15,285 nt of DNA from Caldilineaceae bacterium (GCA_026645575.1 JAPKMW010000169.1:1-15285); one strand, 5' to 3'. Shown: positions 7,215 through 14,701, counted from the first letter of the stretch. Numbers and translations are program-made. The notes: generated by a model not told the origin, from the sequence alone.

Positions 7215-8918
7215 CTACTGTTTTAATTTCCACTGCTGCGCATCCCACGTTAAGCTACCCCACATGTTAACCTGATAGCCACTTAGGCGGTTGGAAACGC
7301 CATATCCTTCGGTAAAGCGATAGAGATGAATGCGCGGCACGGCGGCGGCGATCAATTGCGCCAGATCGCAATAGGCGCGCTGGCGTTCGGTCACATCAAC
7401 CGTGGCGCCGGCCTTGGCAATGGCAGCATCGGCGGCGGCGTTTACCCAGCGCGAATAGTTGGCGCCGGCGGGGTTCTCCGGTGATGGAATCTCGGTTGAA
7501 TGAAACGCGTTGACAACTGCTGTCTGCGGCTCAATCGGCAGGCTGGCATCGTAGAGGAGCAGATCAAAGTTACCCAGTTTGCGCGGCGCCCCTTCCTGGT
7601 ACGAGCCAAAGATCAACCCAATGTCATCATTCTGTACAATCACTTCAACACCCACCGCCTTAAACATCTCTACCAGCGCTTCTTCTAAGCGCACAAGGGG
7701 TTCAAAGTTGGTATAGCCGTTAAGATGGAGCGTCAAACGGCTTCCCTCCTCCGTGTGGCGTGCGCCATACGCCACACGGATCCCATCGTCGCCGCGTAGC
7801 CAACCGGCAGCGGCCAACAAGGCGCGCGCTTTGTTCGGATCGTAGGGGTAGGGCTGCTCCAGTACACATTGATACCAGCCGTAGGCAAAGGGTGTGGTCG
7901 CGGGCGCCACATCGGGGTTGATCTCCCGGACAATCCGTTCATAATCAATAGCATGAGCCAACGCCTGGCGCACACGCAAATCGCCCAAAATGGGGTGGGG
8001 CGGCACTGAACCCGGATCATCGTCAAAGGGCTTGCTCAGATTAAGGTAGAGCGCCATATTCCACTGGCCGGGGATTTCAGCCAAGGTTGCTTGTCCGGCC
8101 ATCTGTTGATCATAAAGCGCTTTGCTTTCGCCGGGCCACAGATGAAGATGCGCCTGTTCTTGCGCCATGGCGGCAAGTTGGGCGTCGGTTTCCGGCAGAA
8201 TCGTGAAGATCAAACGGTCGAGGTAGGGCTGCCCGGCTAGGTAGTAGTAGGGATTGCGCGTCATGACAATGCGCTCACCCGGCGTCCATTCGCTCACGAC
8301 AAAAGGGCCGGCGCCTACGGGTTGCCGATTCCACGCCCAGTTACTCATTTCTGCCGGCTCTCCGGTGGCATGACGGGGCAGAAGGCCGACCATAAATTGT
8401 TGGAGATAGGCCAGATTCATGGCCTTATAATGGACGATGGCGGTCAAATCATCGGGCGTTTCAATACGGTCGATTAGGTCAAAGTCAGAGGAAAAAACCG
8501 TACCGCTCTCTGGGTGCGCAACCGCTTCCCAAGTAAATTTAATATCATCTGCCGTCAGCGGGGCGCCATCCGACCAGCGCAACCCCGGACGCAAACGCCA
8601 GGTCACGGTGCGAAAATCGGAGGAAACGCCACCATTGTCCAAGGTGGGCAATTCAACCGCAAGGATCGGTTGAAAATTACCGGATGCATCAATCGTGGTC
8701 AAGCCGGCGGTTGTGGCATCAGCCACCTGGCGCACAATCGGCGCCGCAGCTAAATACTGATTGAGCGTGATCGGCTCTTCTGGAATGAGCAGCACAACCT
8801 GACCACCGCCGGCAGTTGCCAATACTTCTGGACCAGCAATATTGCGCTGCGGCGCTGTACAAAGGGCGAAAAAGAGCGCAAGGATCAACAGCGCCATCAA
8901 ATATTTTGGATTTGGCAT
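7215..8918 (-). CDS. ABC transporter substrate-binding protein, family 5 (peptide/oligopeptide type)
   Basis: Predicted exported solute-binding component of a dipeptide/oligopeptide-type ABC importer; ligand not predictable. The 567-aa length and motifs fit the family: WRLRPGLRWSDGAPLTADDI (about 107-126), PVGAGPFVVSEWTPGERI with MTRNPYYY (about 200-225), and DLRVRQALAHAIDYERIV. The N-terminus is a hydrophobic export signal (LMALLILALFFALCTAP). The Cys after ALFFAL is in lipobox position, but Leu at -1 is not canonical, so lipid anchoring is doubtful. Start: ATG 8918. The nearest purine-rich site (GATGAG) is too far away to be convincing, so initiation may be weak. No permease or ATPase genes lie within the window, so this is an orphan binding protein. 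Only the 62-aa gene lies just upstream on the same strand, 65 bp away. Confidence 0.9.
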   Translation of the reverse strand: MPNPKYLMALLILALFFALCTAPQRNIAGPEVLATAGGGQVVLLIPEEPITLNQYLAAAPIVRQVADATTAGLTTIDASGNFQPILAVELPTLDNGGVSSDFRTVTWRLRPGLRWSDGAPLTADDIKFTWEAVAHPESGTVFSSDFDLIDRIETPDDLTAIVHYKAMNLAYLQQFMVGLLPRHATGEPAEMSNWAWNRQPVGAGPFVVSEWTPGERIVMTRNPYYYLAGQPYLDRLIFTILPETDAQLAAMAQEQAHLHLWPGESKALYDQQMAGQATLAEIPGQWNMALYLNLSKPFDDDPGSVPPHPILGDLRVRQALAHAIDYERIVREINPDVAPATTPFAYGWYQCVLEQPYPYDPNKARALLAAAGWLRGDDGIRVAYGARHTEEGSRLTLHLNGYTNFEPLVRLEEALVEMFKAVGVEVIVQNDDIGLIFGSYQEGAPRKLGNFDLLLYDASLPIEPQTAVVNAFHSTEIPSPENPAGANYSRWVNAAADAAIAKAGATVDVTERQRAYCDLAQLIAAAVPRIHLYRFTEGYGVSNRLSGYQVNMWGSLTWDAQQWKLKQ

Positions 8919-8928
8919 GATGATACTT

Positions 8929-8956
8929 GCTCATCACTGTACTCGCTCATCACTGT
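8929..8956. repeat. 12-bp direct repeat GCTCATCACTGT x2
   Basis: GCTCATCACTGT occurs at 8929-8940 and 8945-8956, a 16-bp period, about 10 bp upstream of the substrate-binding protein start. The position suits an operator or a leader RNA element; it may also be chance slippage duplication. Confidence 0.5.
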
Positions 8957-8983
8957 GCTGCTAAAACTGCCCAGTAGAGCTAA

Positions 8984-9172
8984 TCAATCAGCAGCCGCAT
9001 ATAGCGGTGTACTTTCATTCAACTCAGTCTCAAGGTGATTATTTTCCCGTTCATCTTCTTCTTGGGGTTGTTCACCTGTTTTGTCATGATACTCCTGCAA
9101 GCAGGAAATCAGATCGAGCAATTGTTGCGGTGTCAAACGGATAATGGCGGCTTCAATTTCATGGATGCTCAT
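8984..9172 (-). CDS. Small hypothetical protein, 62 aa
   Basis: I do not recognise a named family. The N-terminal half (MSIHEIEAAIIRLTPQQLLDLISCLQEYHDK) looks like a helical pair with the pattern IExAIxxLxPxxLxxLxxxLxEY. That pattern is shared by many small proteins beside RelE/ParE-type toxins, where it forms the antitoxin or its relic. The C-terminal half is very acidic and Asn/Gln-rich (EQPQEEDERENNHLETE), probably disordered. A strong Shine-Dalgarno (AAGGGGG) lies about 8 nt before the ATG at 9172, which is the main reason to believe the gene. No toxin-like partner lies next to it. The substrate-binding gene follows 65 bp downstream on the same strand and might be co-transcribed. Antitoxin-like origin is only a guess. 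Confidence 0.6.
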   Translation of the reverse strand: MSIHEIEAAIIRLTPQQLLDLISCLQEYHDKTGEQPQEEDERENNHLETELNESTPLYAAAD

Positions 9173-9275
9173 AGTTTATCCCCCTTGGCGCGGTCGCACC
9201 ATTGCAACGGTTACAGGAACGAAAGGTCGGGGGCATGGCTCCTGATCATCATTTTAATCGGGCGCGTCGAGACAC

Positions 9276-9281
9276 ATTATA
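9276..9281 (-). promoter_or_regulatory. Possible -10 box for the 62-aa gene
   Basis: Read on the minus strand, 9281-9276 is TATAAT, a perfect -10. The -35 at a normal distance is poor (TTACTT with 18-nt spacing). Transcription would start near 9268, about 95 nt before the ATG at 9172. Confidence 0.3.
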
Positions 9282-9434
9282 CTTACAAGCAGCACAGTAA
9301 AGTAACCGATTATCCCTGTATAAAGTGTTACTTTCTGGCGCTCGTTGGTAAACAAAACAGATGGCACTAACCCAATATTATCACGATTATTCGGGCGATG
9401 TCAATAGGATCTTTCGTTTTTTGGGGGTGCGTTT

Positions 9435-9493
9435 GTAACTACTCAGCCCACACTAAGGGTCCGTGACCGGCGAAGCGAGCGCTTAGTAGTTAC
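9435..9493. repeat. Palindromic element with GTAACTACT termini and CCGTGACCGGC core
   Basis: GTAACTACT (9435-9443) is matched by AGTAGTTAC (9485-9493). With the next bases the ends read GTAACTACTCAG and CTTAGTAGTTAC, pairing at 11 of 12 positions. Inside is GGTCCGTGACCGGC (9458-9471), the core shared with elements at 5322, 14724 and 15103. This terminal-repeat-plus-core layout resembles a REP or very short MITE; no target-site duplication is obvious. Confidence 0.6.
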
Positions 9494-9704
9494 GTGCGTT
9501 TCAAGATTTTACAGGCGCAATGCTTGATAGCTGACCTTTCTGTGATGTAAGAGTCAAAGGGACTTTTGTCCGATTTGGGTTCAGCACGCTTCCACAACTG
9601 ACGAACAAAGACGGAGCAAACCGACGATTTATCTTGCTATAGTTCCATGTACTATGTGAATCGCACCATTGGCTGACGTGCGTCTAGGGTTGAAGGAAGA
9701 TATT

Positions 9705-11111
9705 ATGCCTGTTCTCGCTAAGAAAATCAATTTGTTCCTATTAGTTCTCATTCAGATGTTTGCACTTAGTGGTTGGCATCTTCGGTATAGCCCTGTGGCG
9801 GCGGCGGCGCCGGCTGAGATGAGCGCCTTGGTTGAGCAAATGGTGTTGGTTCACTTTGAACCCACCGCCACCGATAGCGACCGGGCGGCAACCATTGCCG
9901 CCATGCAAGGGGAACTGATTGAGTGGCTGCCACAGATCCAGGTGGCGAAAGTTCGTCTGATCGCCAATAATGAAACTGAACAAACTCTGCTGAAAGGGAA
10001 TGCAGCGGATGTCGCCCAGCGTCGTTTACAAACAACCGAGCGCGCTATGACGGCAGCAGCTTATGTGGAGAATGATGTTATCGTTGCAGGCGCCTATTTG
10101 CCCAGCGATCCCGATGTCGCCAACCCTTCACGCACCTACCCATTAACCGTAACCCATGCGATCGCCGGCTGGGATTACACCCGTGGCGATAGTTCTATCA
10201 TCATTGCCGTCCTCGATTCCGGCATCAACCTGACCCACCCTGAGTTTAGTGGGCGTCTCCTGCCAGGCTATGACTTCATCAACAACGATGCCGATCCTAC
10301 CGATGATCATGGACATGGTTCGCATACTGGGGGCATCATCGGCGCCGGTATCGACAATGGCATGGGGATGGTCGGTGTTTGCCCGCAATGTACGCTGCTC
10401 CCCGTGAAGGTGCTCAATTACAACAATGCCGGCACTTGGTCGAGTGTGGCGCAGGGCATCCTCTTTGCCACCGATCAGGGGGCGCGTGTCATCAACTTAA
10501 GTCTGGGCGCTAGTGTTTCGTCCAAGACGTTGGAAGCGGCAGTCAGCTATGCGGTTGAGCGCAATGTGCTGATTGTCGCCGCTGCCGGCAACATGGGAAC
10601 GGATCGCAAATTTTACCCGGCGGCGCTGGATAATGTGCTGGCCGTCAGCGCGACCGACGAGAATGATCAGCGTTGGGTATTGAGCAACATGGGCGATTAT
10701 GTCGATCTGGCAGCCCCTGGTCATGCCGTTTATAGCACCTATAATGATCTGCAAAATTATTATAACGGCTACAACTATATGAGCGGCACCAGCATGGCCG
10801 CCCCCCACGTTGCGGGCTTGGCTGGTTTACTGTTAAGCCAAAAACCAACTCGCACGCCCACCGATCTCTATAACATTATGACCAATACGGCCGACCGGTT
10901 GACTACCGCCACGCGCGACGCCTACTTCGGTTATGGCCGGATCAATGTGGTGCGGGCGTTGGCTTTTGATGCCCCAACGTCGCCACCGGCTGTAGCCGGT
11001 GGCGAACAAACCCCGCCCGCCGAGCAACCAAGCAGCGACGATGACACGCCCAGCACCGGCAATGAGCAACAAACCCGCTCACTGTACATTCCCCTGCTCT
11101 TCCGTTCATAA
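9705..11111 (+). CDS. Secreted S8 family subtilisin-like serine protease
   Basis: Predicted exported 468-aa endopeptidase. ATG 9705 is chosen over an upstream TTG at 9669 because AAGGA (9693-9697) lies 7 nt before it and the signal peptide begins there (KKINLFLLVLIQMFALSGWH, then AAAAPA). Residues about 40-130 look like an inhibitor-type propeptide (LVEQMVLVHFEP). All catalytic elements are present: Asp171 in AVLDSGINLTHPEF, His204 in DDHGHGSHTGG, oxyanion Asn296 in AAAGNMG, and Ser363 in GTSMAAPHVAGLAG. A Cys pair, CPQC (226-229), lies before TLLPVKVL. The C-terminus is a Pro/Asp/Gln-rich linker ending SLYIPLLFRS, the shared tail of exported proteins in this window. The gene is monocistronic, followed by a repeat element and a strong terminator. 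Likely role: extracellular protein degradation or processing of neighbouring surface proteins (the latter is inference). Confidence 0.93.
   Translation: MPVLAKKINLFLLVLIQMFALSGWHLRYSPVAAAAPAEMSALVEQMVLVHFEPTATDSDRAATIAAMQGELIEWLPQIQVAKVRLIANNETEQTLLKGNAADVAQRRLQTTERAMTAAAYVENDVIVAGAYLPSDPDVANPSRTYPLTVTHAIAGWDYTRGDSSIIIAVLDSGINLTHPEFSGRLLPGYDFINNDADPTDDHGHGSHTGGIIGAGIDNGMGMVGVCPQCTLLPVKVLNYNNAGTWSSVAQGILFATDQGARVINLSLGASVSSKTLEAAVSYAVERNVLIVAAAGNMGTDRKFYPAALDNVLAVSATDENDQRWVLSNMGDYVDLAAPGHAVYSTYNDLQNYYNGYNYMSGTSMAAPHVAGLAGLLLSQKPTRTPTDLYNIMTNTADRLTTATRDAYFGYGRINVVRALAFDAPTSPPAVAGGEQTPPAEQPSSDDDTPSTGNEQQTRSLYIPLLFRS
10980..11005. repeat. Perfect 11-bp hairpin inside the protease linker
   Basis: TCGCCACCGGC (10980-10990) and GCCGGTGGCGA (10995-11005) pair perfectly around TGTA. 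The hairpin encodes part of the low-complexity linker (SPPAVAGGE) just before the C-terminal tail. It could be an inserted REP-like sequence tolerated in a linker, or simply a consequence of Pro/Ala/Gly codons. Confidence 0.5.
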
Positions 11112-11135
11112 TCGAACTGGCGCAACGATTACGTC

Positions 11136-11157
11136 AATCCAATGCAAATCCAATGCA
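11136..11157. repeat. 11-bp tandem repeat AATCCAATGCA x2
   Basis: Two exact tandem copies (11136-11146 and 11147-11157) lie between the protease stop and the structured element that starts at 11157. No function is evident. Confidence 0.45.
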
Positions 11158-11302
11158 ATTAACCTGAGTTCGGCGTTAGCCAAAGACCTCCGGGAGGTGG
11201 GTACACGAAGCTGCGGCTAACGCGGATTCTCTACCCACGGGTGCCCATCGGGCGCGGAGGTCTTTGGCGGGTATACCCACGAAACGTCGAATTCACGTAA
11301 TT
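11157..11302. repeat. Large nested inverted-repeat element
   Basis: Three nested pairings are visible: outer AATTAACCTGAGTTCG (11157-11172) with CGAATTCACGTAATT (11288-11302, imperfect); GCCAAAGACCTCCG (11179-11192) with CGGAGGTCTTTGGC (11255-11268, perfect 14 bp); and GTGGGTA (11197-11203) with TACCCAC (11232-11238). An alternative pairing is GCGTTAGCC (11173-11181) with GGCTAACGC (11215-11223). The element ends one base before the terminator stem. It looks like an inserted non-coding repeat or a structured 3' UTR. Confidence 0.6.
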
Positions 11303-11335
11303 AAAAAGTCCGCAGCCTTTTGCTGCGGACTTTTT
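11303..11335. terminator. Strong bidirectional intrinsic terminator
   Basis: A perfect 14-bp stem (11303-11316 with 11322-11335) has GTCCGCAGC/GCTGCGGAC at its centre, a 5-nt loop, an A-run on the left and a T-run on the right. It therefore works on both strands. It serves the protease gene (plus) and the convergent DUF1800-DUF1501 operon (minus), 67 bp past the DUF1501 stop. A further minus-strand hairpin (CCCCTTCT at 11348-11355 with AGAAGGGG at 11382-11389) precedes it in the operon transcript. Confidence 0.9.
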
Positions 11336-11402
11336 TGTCTTCTGTCTCCCCTTCTGCCAAGCCATCCACAGATCGCCGGGTAGAAGGGGGACTTACGCTC
11401 TC

Positions 11403-12791
11403 TTATTGTTTTTGAATCACCGGTAAGTAGACCCGTGAGCTACTACCGGTTGGAATGGTTGATCCTGGCGGCGGTGTTGGCGTAGGGGTAGCGGCCGGCG
11501 CCTCATAAATGGGCGCTAGATCGGCGCCCTGGACAACACCTGTCGGTTGATAGTTGGTGTAACCGGGGAAGATATAGCCGAGATTGGGGTTTTGTAAACG
11601 CCGAATCAAAATTTCGCTGAGAACGGTGCGGTAGTCGGTGGTGATTGCCAGATCGCGCCGATCATAGAGTTGTTCGGTGCTAAGACCCGGCCAGTTGCCA
11701 TAGACCGTGCCGCCATTCACCTGACCGCCCAACACAAACATGACATTCCCGTGACCATGATCAGTGCCGCGGCTGGCATTCTGCTTAAAGGTGCGCCCAA
11801 ACTCGCTCATGACAACGACGGTGATCCGTTGCGTGTAATTCACCCCATTGGAGTTGCTCAGGTCGGTCATAAAGGCCGCCAGCCCATTGGCCAGGTTGCC
11901 GAATTGATTGGAAAAATAACCAGCGCCATTGTCACCTTGGGATTCATGCGTGTCCCATCCACCCAAATCGATGGTGGCGACACGCATGCCCAGTTGCAAT
12001 TTGACCATTTGCGCAATGGTTTTGAGATTTTGCCCAAAACTACCATTGGGGTAGACGGCGCCATTCTCTGGCGTATAGTTGCCGGGGTTGCCATATTCCA
12101 CCACATCAATGGCGTCCATCGTTTGCTGACCGGCTTGATGGAGCCAAGTTTCACCGCTATAGGCTTTGCGTAGCGCGGACCGTTGGGCATTCCCATAATT
12201 CCAAGGGCCGCCGAAGGAGAAGCTGTTGGGATTGGTCATGCCGATAGCGTCGGTGCTGCCGGCCAGCGATGTCGGGGCCAGATTGCCCACAGTCAACGCC
12301 GGCATAATGATCTCGCCCGGCAAATTTTGCGATGTCTGGAGATGCCGAGTGAGCCAACCGCTGGTGGCGCTCTTGCTGCCGGGCGTCCCCAATTCCATAT
12401 ATTTCATTGCGTCAAAGTGGCTACGCGTGTCGCTGGTCAAGCCGGCGGCATGGATAATCGCCAGCTTTTTATCCTGATAGAAGCCAAGCAGCGGCGCGCC
12501 GGCCGGGTGGAGACCAAAGAAGTCGGTTAGGGGCAACGCCGCATTCGTGCCGCTGACCGGTATGGCGATATTTTCGCGACTGGCCTGATAATGACCGCGG
12601 TCAGCGCCGGCCAGCGGCATGACGGCGCTTAGGCCATCCATACCGCCGCGCAAAAAGACGACGACCAGAATTTCTTGGTTTGGTTCTTGCTCTGGGCTGC
12701 CAAAGGCAATATAGCCCAAACGACCACCGGCCATTGCGGCAATGGCCGTCGAGCAACCCACCATAAAACCGCGCCGTGTTACTTCAAACAT
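11403..12791 (-). CDS. DUF1501 family Tat-exported protein
   Basis: 462-aa exported protein of a family often annotated as sulfatase-like, with no proven reaction. The Tat signal starts at once (MFEVTRRGFMVGCSTAIAAM, twin Arg at 6-7). Family marks are LRGGMDGLSAVMPL (about 47-60), GGWDTHES (about 279) and EFGRTFKQNASRGTDHGHGN (about 330-350), whose Asp/His residues could bind metal. ATG 12791 is preferred because AGGGGG lies 5 nt upstream; a GTG at 12818 touching the previous stop would add nine residues. The C-terminus has a Thr-Pro linker (TPTPTPPPG) and the tail RVYLPVIQKQ, similar to the other tailed proteins here. It is the second gene of an operon, 27 bp after DUF1800. These two families recur as a pair in many bacteria, which suggests a shared extracytoplasmic function still unknown. 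Confidence 0.9.
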   Translation of the reverse strand: MFEVTRRGFMVGCSTAIAAMAGGRLGYIAFGSPEQEPNQEILVVVFLRGGMDGLSAVMPLAGADRGHYQASRENIAIPVSGTNAALPLTDFFGLHPAGAPLLGFYQDKKLAIIHAAGLTSDTRSHFDAMKYMELGTPGSKSATSGWLTRHLQTSQNLPGEIIMPALTVGNLAPTSLAGSTDAIGMTNPNSFSFGGPWNYGNAQRSALRKAYSGETWLHQAGQQTMDAIDVVEYGNPGNYTPENGAVYPNGSFGQNLKTIAQMVKLQLGMRVATIDLGGWDTHESQGDNGAGYFSNQFGNLANGLAAFMTDLSNSNGVNYTQRITVVVMSEFGRTFKQNASRGTDHGHGNVMFVLGGQVNGGTVYGNWPGLSTEQLYDRRDLAITTDYRTVLSEILIRRLQNPNLGYIFPGYTNYQPTGVVQGADLAPIYEAPAATPTPTPPPGSTIPTGSSSRVYLPVIQKQ

Positions 12792-12818
12792 CTTTACCCC
12801 CTTTTTATCCGTACTCAC

Positions 12819-14672
12819 TTAACGCCACTGAAACGACGGCGCCATAAAGATGAGCGCGATCATATAGCGGAGCCGATCGGTTAGCTCTTTGTCTGGCAGA
12901 TCAAAATTCGGGTTGCGCCCATTGGCCATAAAATCGACAATGGGCTGCCGTTCACTGTCGGGCAGGGGTTGATTTAAGAGGCGATTGGCCCAGTAATCAA
13001 CCAGGGCATAGGGCGTTTTGATGCCGGCTGGGGTCACAAAATTTAAACGGTAGCTGTCTTTGTTTGGTCCTTCACCGCCATACTTCCAGTCGATCATCGT
13101 ATTGCAGACCCGCCAGCGTTGCAACATGGGCATGGTGCTGCTCCAAGTCGCCTTGTCATCGGGGAAACCATTGGGGGGCGACCAGGCAAAGAGTGGCTGC
13201 CCCATCGCTTCATAGCTCCAGAAGAAGCCATTGTCAGGGGTGAAGTCGGCTTCGGCGGCGCGCAAGAGGCTGACCACATACTCAAAGGGGCGTTTGATCT
13301 TTTCCCCCCAGGTCGTGCGAAATTCCGGTGAGAGCAAAATGGTGCGCGTCACCTGGCGCAGTTGGTCGGGGGCATCCAGATTGGCCATAAAGACATCAGC
13401 AGCGGCTTGCACGATCCGTTCCGGCGGTTCATCCTGGATGAGCCGCCGACAGAGCCGCCGACAAATATAGCGAGCGGACATTGGGTGGCGCGCCAGGATA
13501 TCCAGCACATCACGACCATCTTTGATCCCTTGCGCCGGCGGAATCGACCGCCCCAGCACCAGCTTATGGTAAGGATAGTGGGCATTGGCGTCAAACTCAA
13601 AGAGACCGGTGTCGTTATTGACCCGCCAGCCGGTAAAGCAGGTGGTGGCGCCGTAGACATCATCATCAACATAGAGCAGCGGTCTGCCATTACTATCTTT
13701 GGGCGCCGGGTGTTCATAGTTGTTGTCCTTAATGGTTGACACCACGCCCAGATAGTTTTCGGCGCCCATACCATGTAATTCAAAGAGTTCACGGGCATAA
13801 TTTTCGTTGGGGTTGCCGCCCGAATTGGATTGATTGTCCAGGTAGTAGAGCATGGCCGGACTAGTGGCGACCGCTTCGAGCATGGTGCGGAAGTTGCCCA
13901 ACAGGTTGGCGCGGATGACATCGCGATCATAGTGAACAAACATGGGCGCCGTCCAACTGTCCCAGCCAAAGATGCTAAAGTGGTTGTGCCAATGGTCGGC
14001 CAGGACTTCGTTCAACTGGCGCCGACTATGCAACGCACGCAAAAAAGCCACCTTGCGCGTCTCCTCCACTGGTTGAATCCGTTCGCCGTAGGGCAGGTTC
14101 GGCTTCTTCACATGTTCGGCCCACAGTTGCGCCTGCGATTTGCCCAACGTGGTAAAGCCGTAGGTGCTGATAATGGCGTCACAGGTGCTGTCATCAATTG
14201 CCTCCGGGTAGAGTTGTTGCTCAATGTAGGCCGTTAGACAAGCTTCGGGGGTGGCGCCGAGGGCATTGAAGGCGGCCAGATCGCCCGGTCGCGGGCCAAA
14301 GCCCATGCGATTGAGGGCAATCACGCCCAGTGGCGGCAATGTTGGCATGGCGCCGGCGGCCACCGACCGTGCCGTTGTTGACCGCATACGCGGCGTGTTG
14401 TCGGTGGCGCTTTGCGCATTGGCGGTTTCGGCGCTTTCGCTATTCAACGTATGGGCAAAGGCGGCGACGCTGGCCAGTCCGCTGCCGAGGAGCAAGCTGC
14501 GCCTGGTGAACAGTGGCTGGGGGTGATGGGATCGTACCGTTACTTTCGGTTGATCGGTTGTTAGATCCGTTGCTGTTGAATCCATATCCATTAGGGCTGG
14601 GCTGGTAGAATGGGGTTCGATGAGAGGTGCAGTGGAAGGGCTTGCCATTCGATCCGGTTGGATTTCTGGCAT
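12819..14672 (-). CDS. DUF1800 family Tat-exported protein
   Basis: 617-aa exported protein of unknown biochemical function. ATG 14672 has a strong Shine-Dalgarno (GAGGAGG, 7 nt spacing). The Tat signal is set unusually deep: about 54 Ser/Thr/Pro-rich residues precede TRRSLLLGSGLASVAAFAHT (twin Arg at 57-58). Family hallmarks follow: VIALNRMGFGPRPGD (about 118-132), DHWHNHFSIFGW (about 227-238), NYARELFELHGMGAENY (about 289-305), TTCFTGWRVNN (about 345), HPMSARYICRRLCRRL (about 396) and the terminal MAPSFQWR. Its C-terminus stops at the family end and has no YLPLI-type tail, unlike its operon partner DUF1501. First gene of the operon, with a consensus promoter about 150 bp upstream and a structured leader. 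A shorter N-terminus starting at an internal Met cannot be excluded, but no comparable ribosome site supports one. Confidence 0.9.
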   Translation of the reverse strand: MPEIQPDRMASPSTAPLIEPHSTSPALMDMDSTATDLTTDQPKVTVRSHHPQPLFTRRSLLLGSGLASVAAFAHTLNSESAETANAQSATDNTPRMRSTTARSVAAGAMPTLPPLGVIALNRMGFGPRPGDLAAFNALGATPEACLTAYIEQQLYPEAIDDSTCDAIISTYGFTTLGKSQAQLWAEHVKKPNLPYGERIQPVEETRKVAFLRALHSRRQLNEVLADHWHNHFSIFGWDSWTAPMFVHYDRDVIRANLLGNFRTMLEAVATSPAMLYYLDNQSNSGGNPNENYARELFELHGMGAENYLGVVSTIKDNNYEHPAPKDSNGRPLLYVDDDVYGATTCFTGWRVNNDTGLFEFDANAHYPYHKLVLGRSIPPAQGIKDGRDVLDILARHPMSARYICRRLCRRLIQDEPPERIVQAAADVFMANLDAPDQLRQVTRTILLSPEFRTTWGEKIKRPFEYVVSLLRAAEADFTPDNGFFWSYEAMGQPLFAWSPPNGFPDDKATWSSTMPMLQRWRVCNTMIDWKYGGEGPNKDSYRLNFVTPAGIKTPYALVDYWANRLLNQPLPDSERQPIVDFMANGRNPNFDLPDKELTDRLRYMIALIFMAPSFQWR

Positions 14673-14701
14673 TAAAAAACCTCCTCTTTTAGTAACGATT
14701 G

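Larger units (their letters stand above)
9173..9704. other. Intergenic region between divergent genes
   Basis: About 530 bp separate the divergent 62-aa gene and the protease gene. I see no further gene. It holds the putative -10 at 9276-9281, the palindromic element at 9435-9493 and a T-run after TTTCG (9412-9422). Towards the protease there is AT-rich sequence (about 9625-9660) with TATAGT and TACTAT words but no matching -35, so I do not call a promoter there. Confidence 0.5.

Noticed and set aside
9159..9236. Possible leader peptide upstream of the 62-aa gene (minus strand, with CNRC)
   Set aside because: AGGAG lies only 2 nt before its ATG, too close, and nothing else supports translation.
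9035..9370. Plus-strand open frame beginning MIIFPFIFFLGLF
   Set aside because: It overlaps the better supported 62-aa minus-strand gene and has no ribosome site or sensible domain after the first hydrophobic run.
11173..11223. Integron attC-like site (GTTAGCC ... GGCTAAC)
   Set aside because: The boxes do not match the GTTRRRY/RYYYAAC consensus, there is no cassette array or integrase, and a different nested pairing explains the structure better.
12792..12818. GTG start of DUF1501 directly abutting the DUF1800 stop
   Set aside because: AGGGGG sits 5 nt before ATG 12791 and the twin-arginine signal begins there; the extension has no ribosome site.
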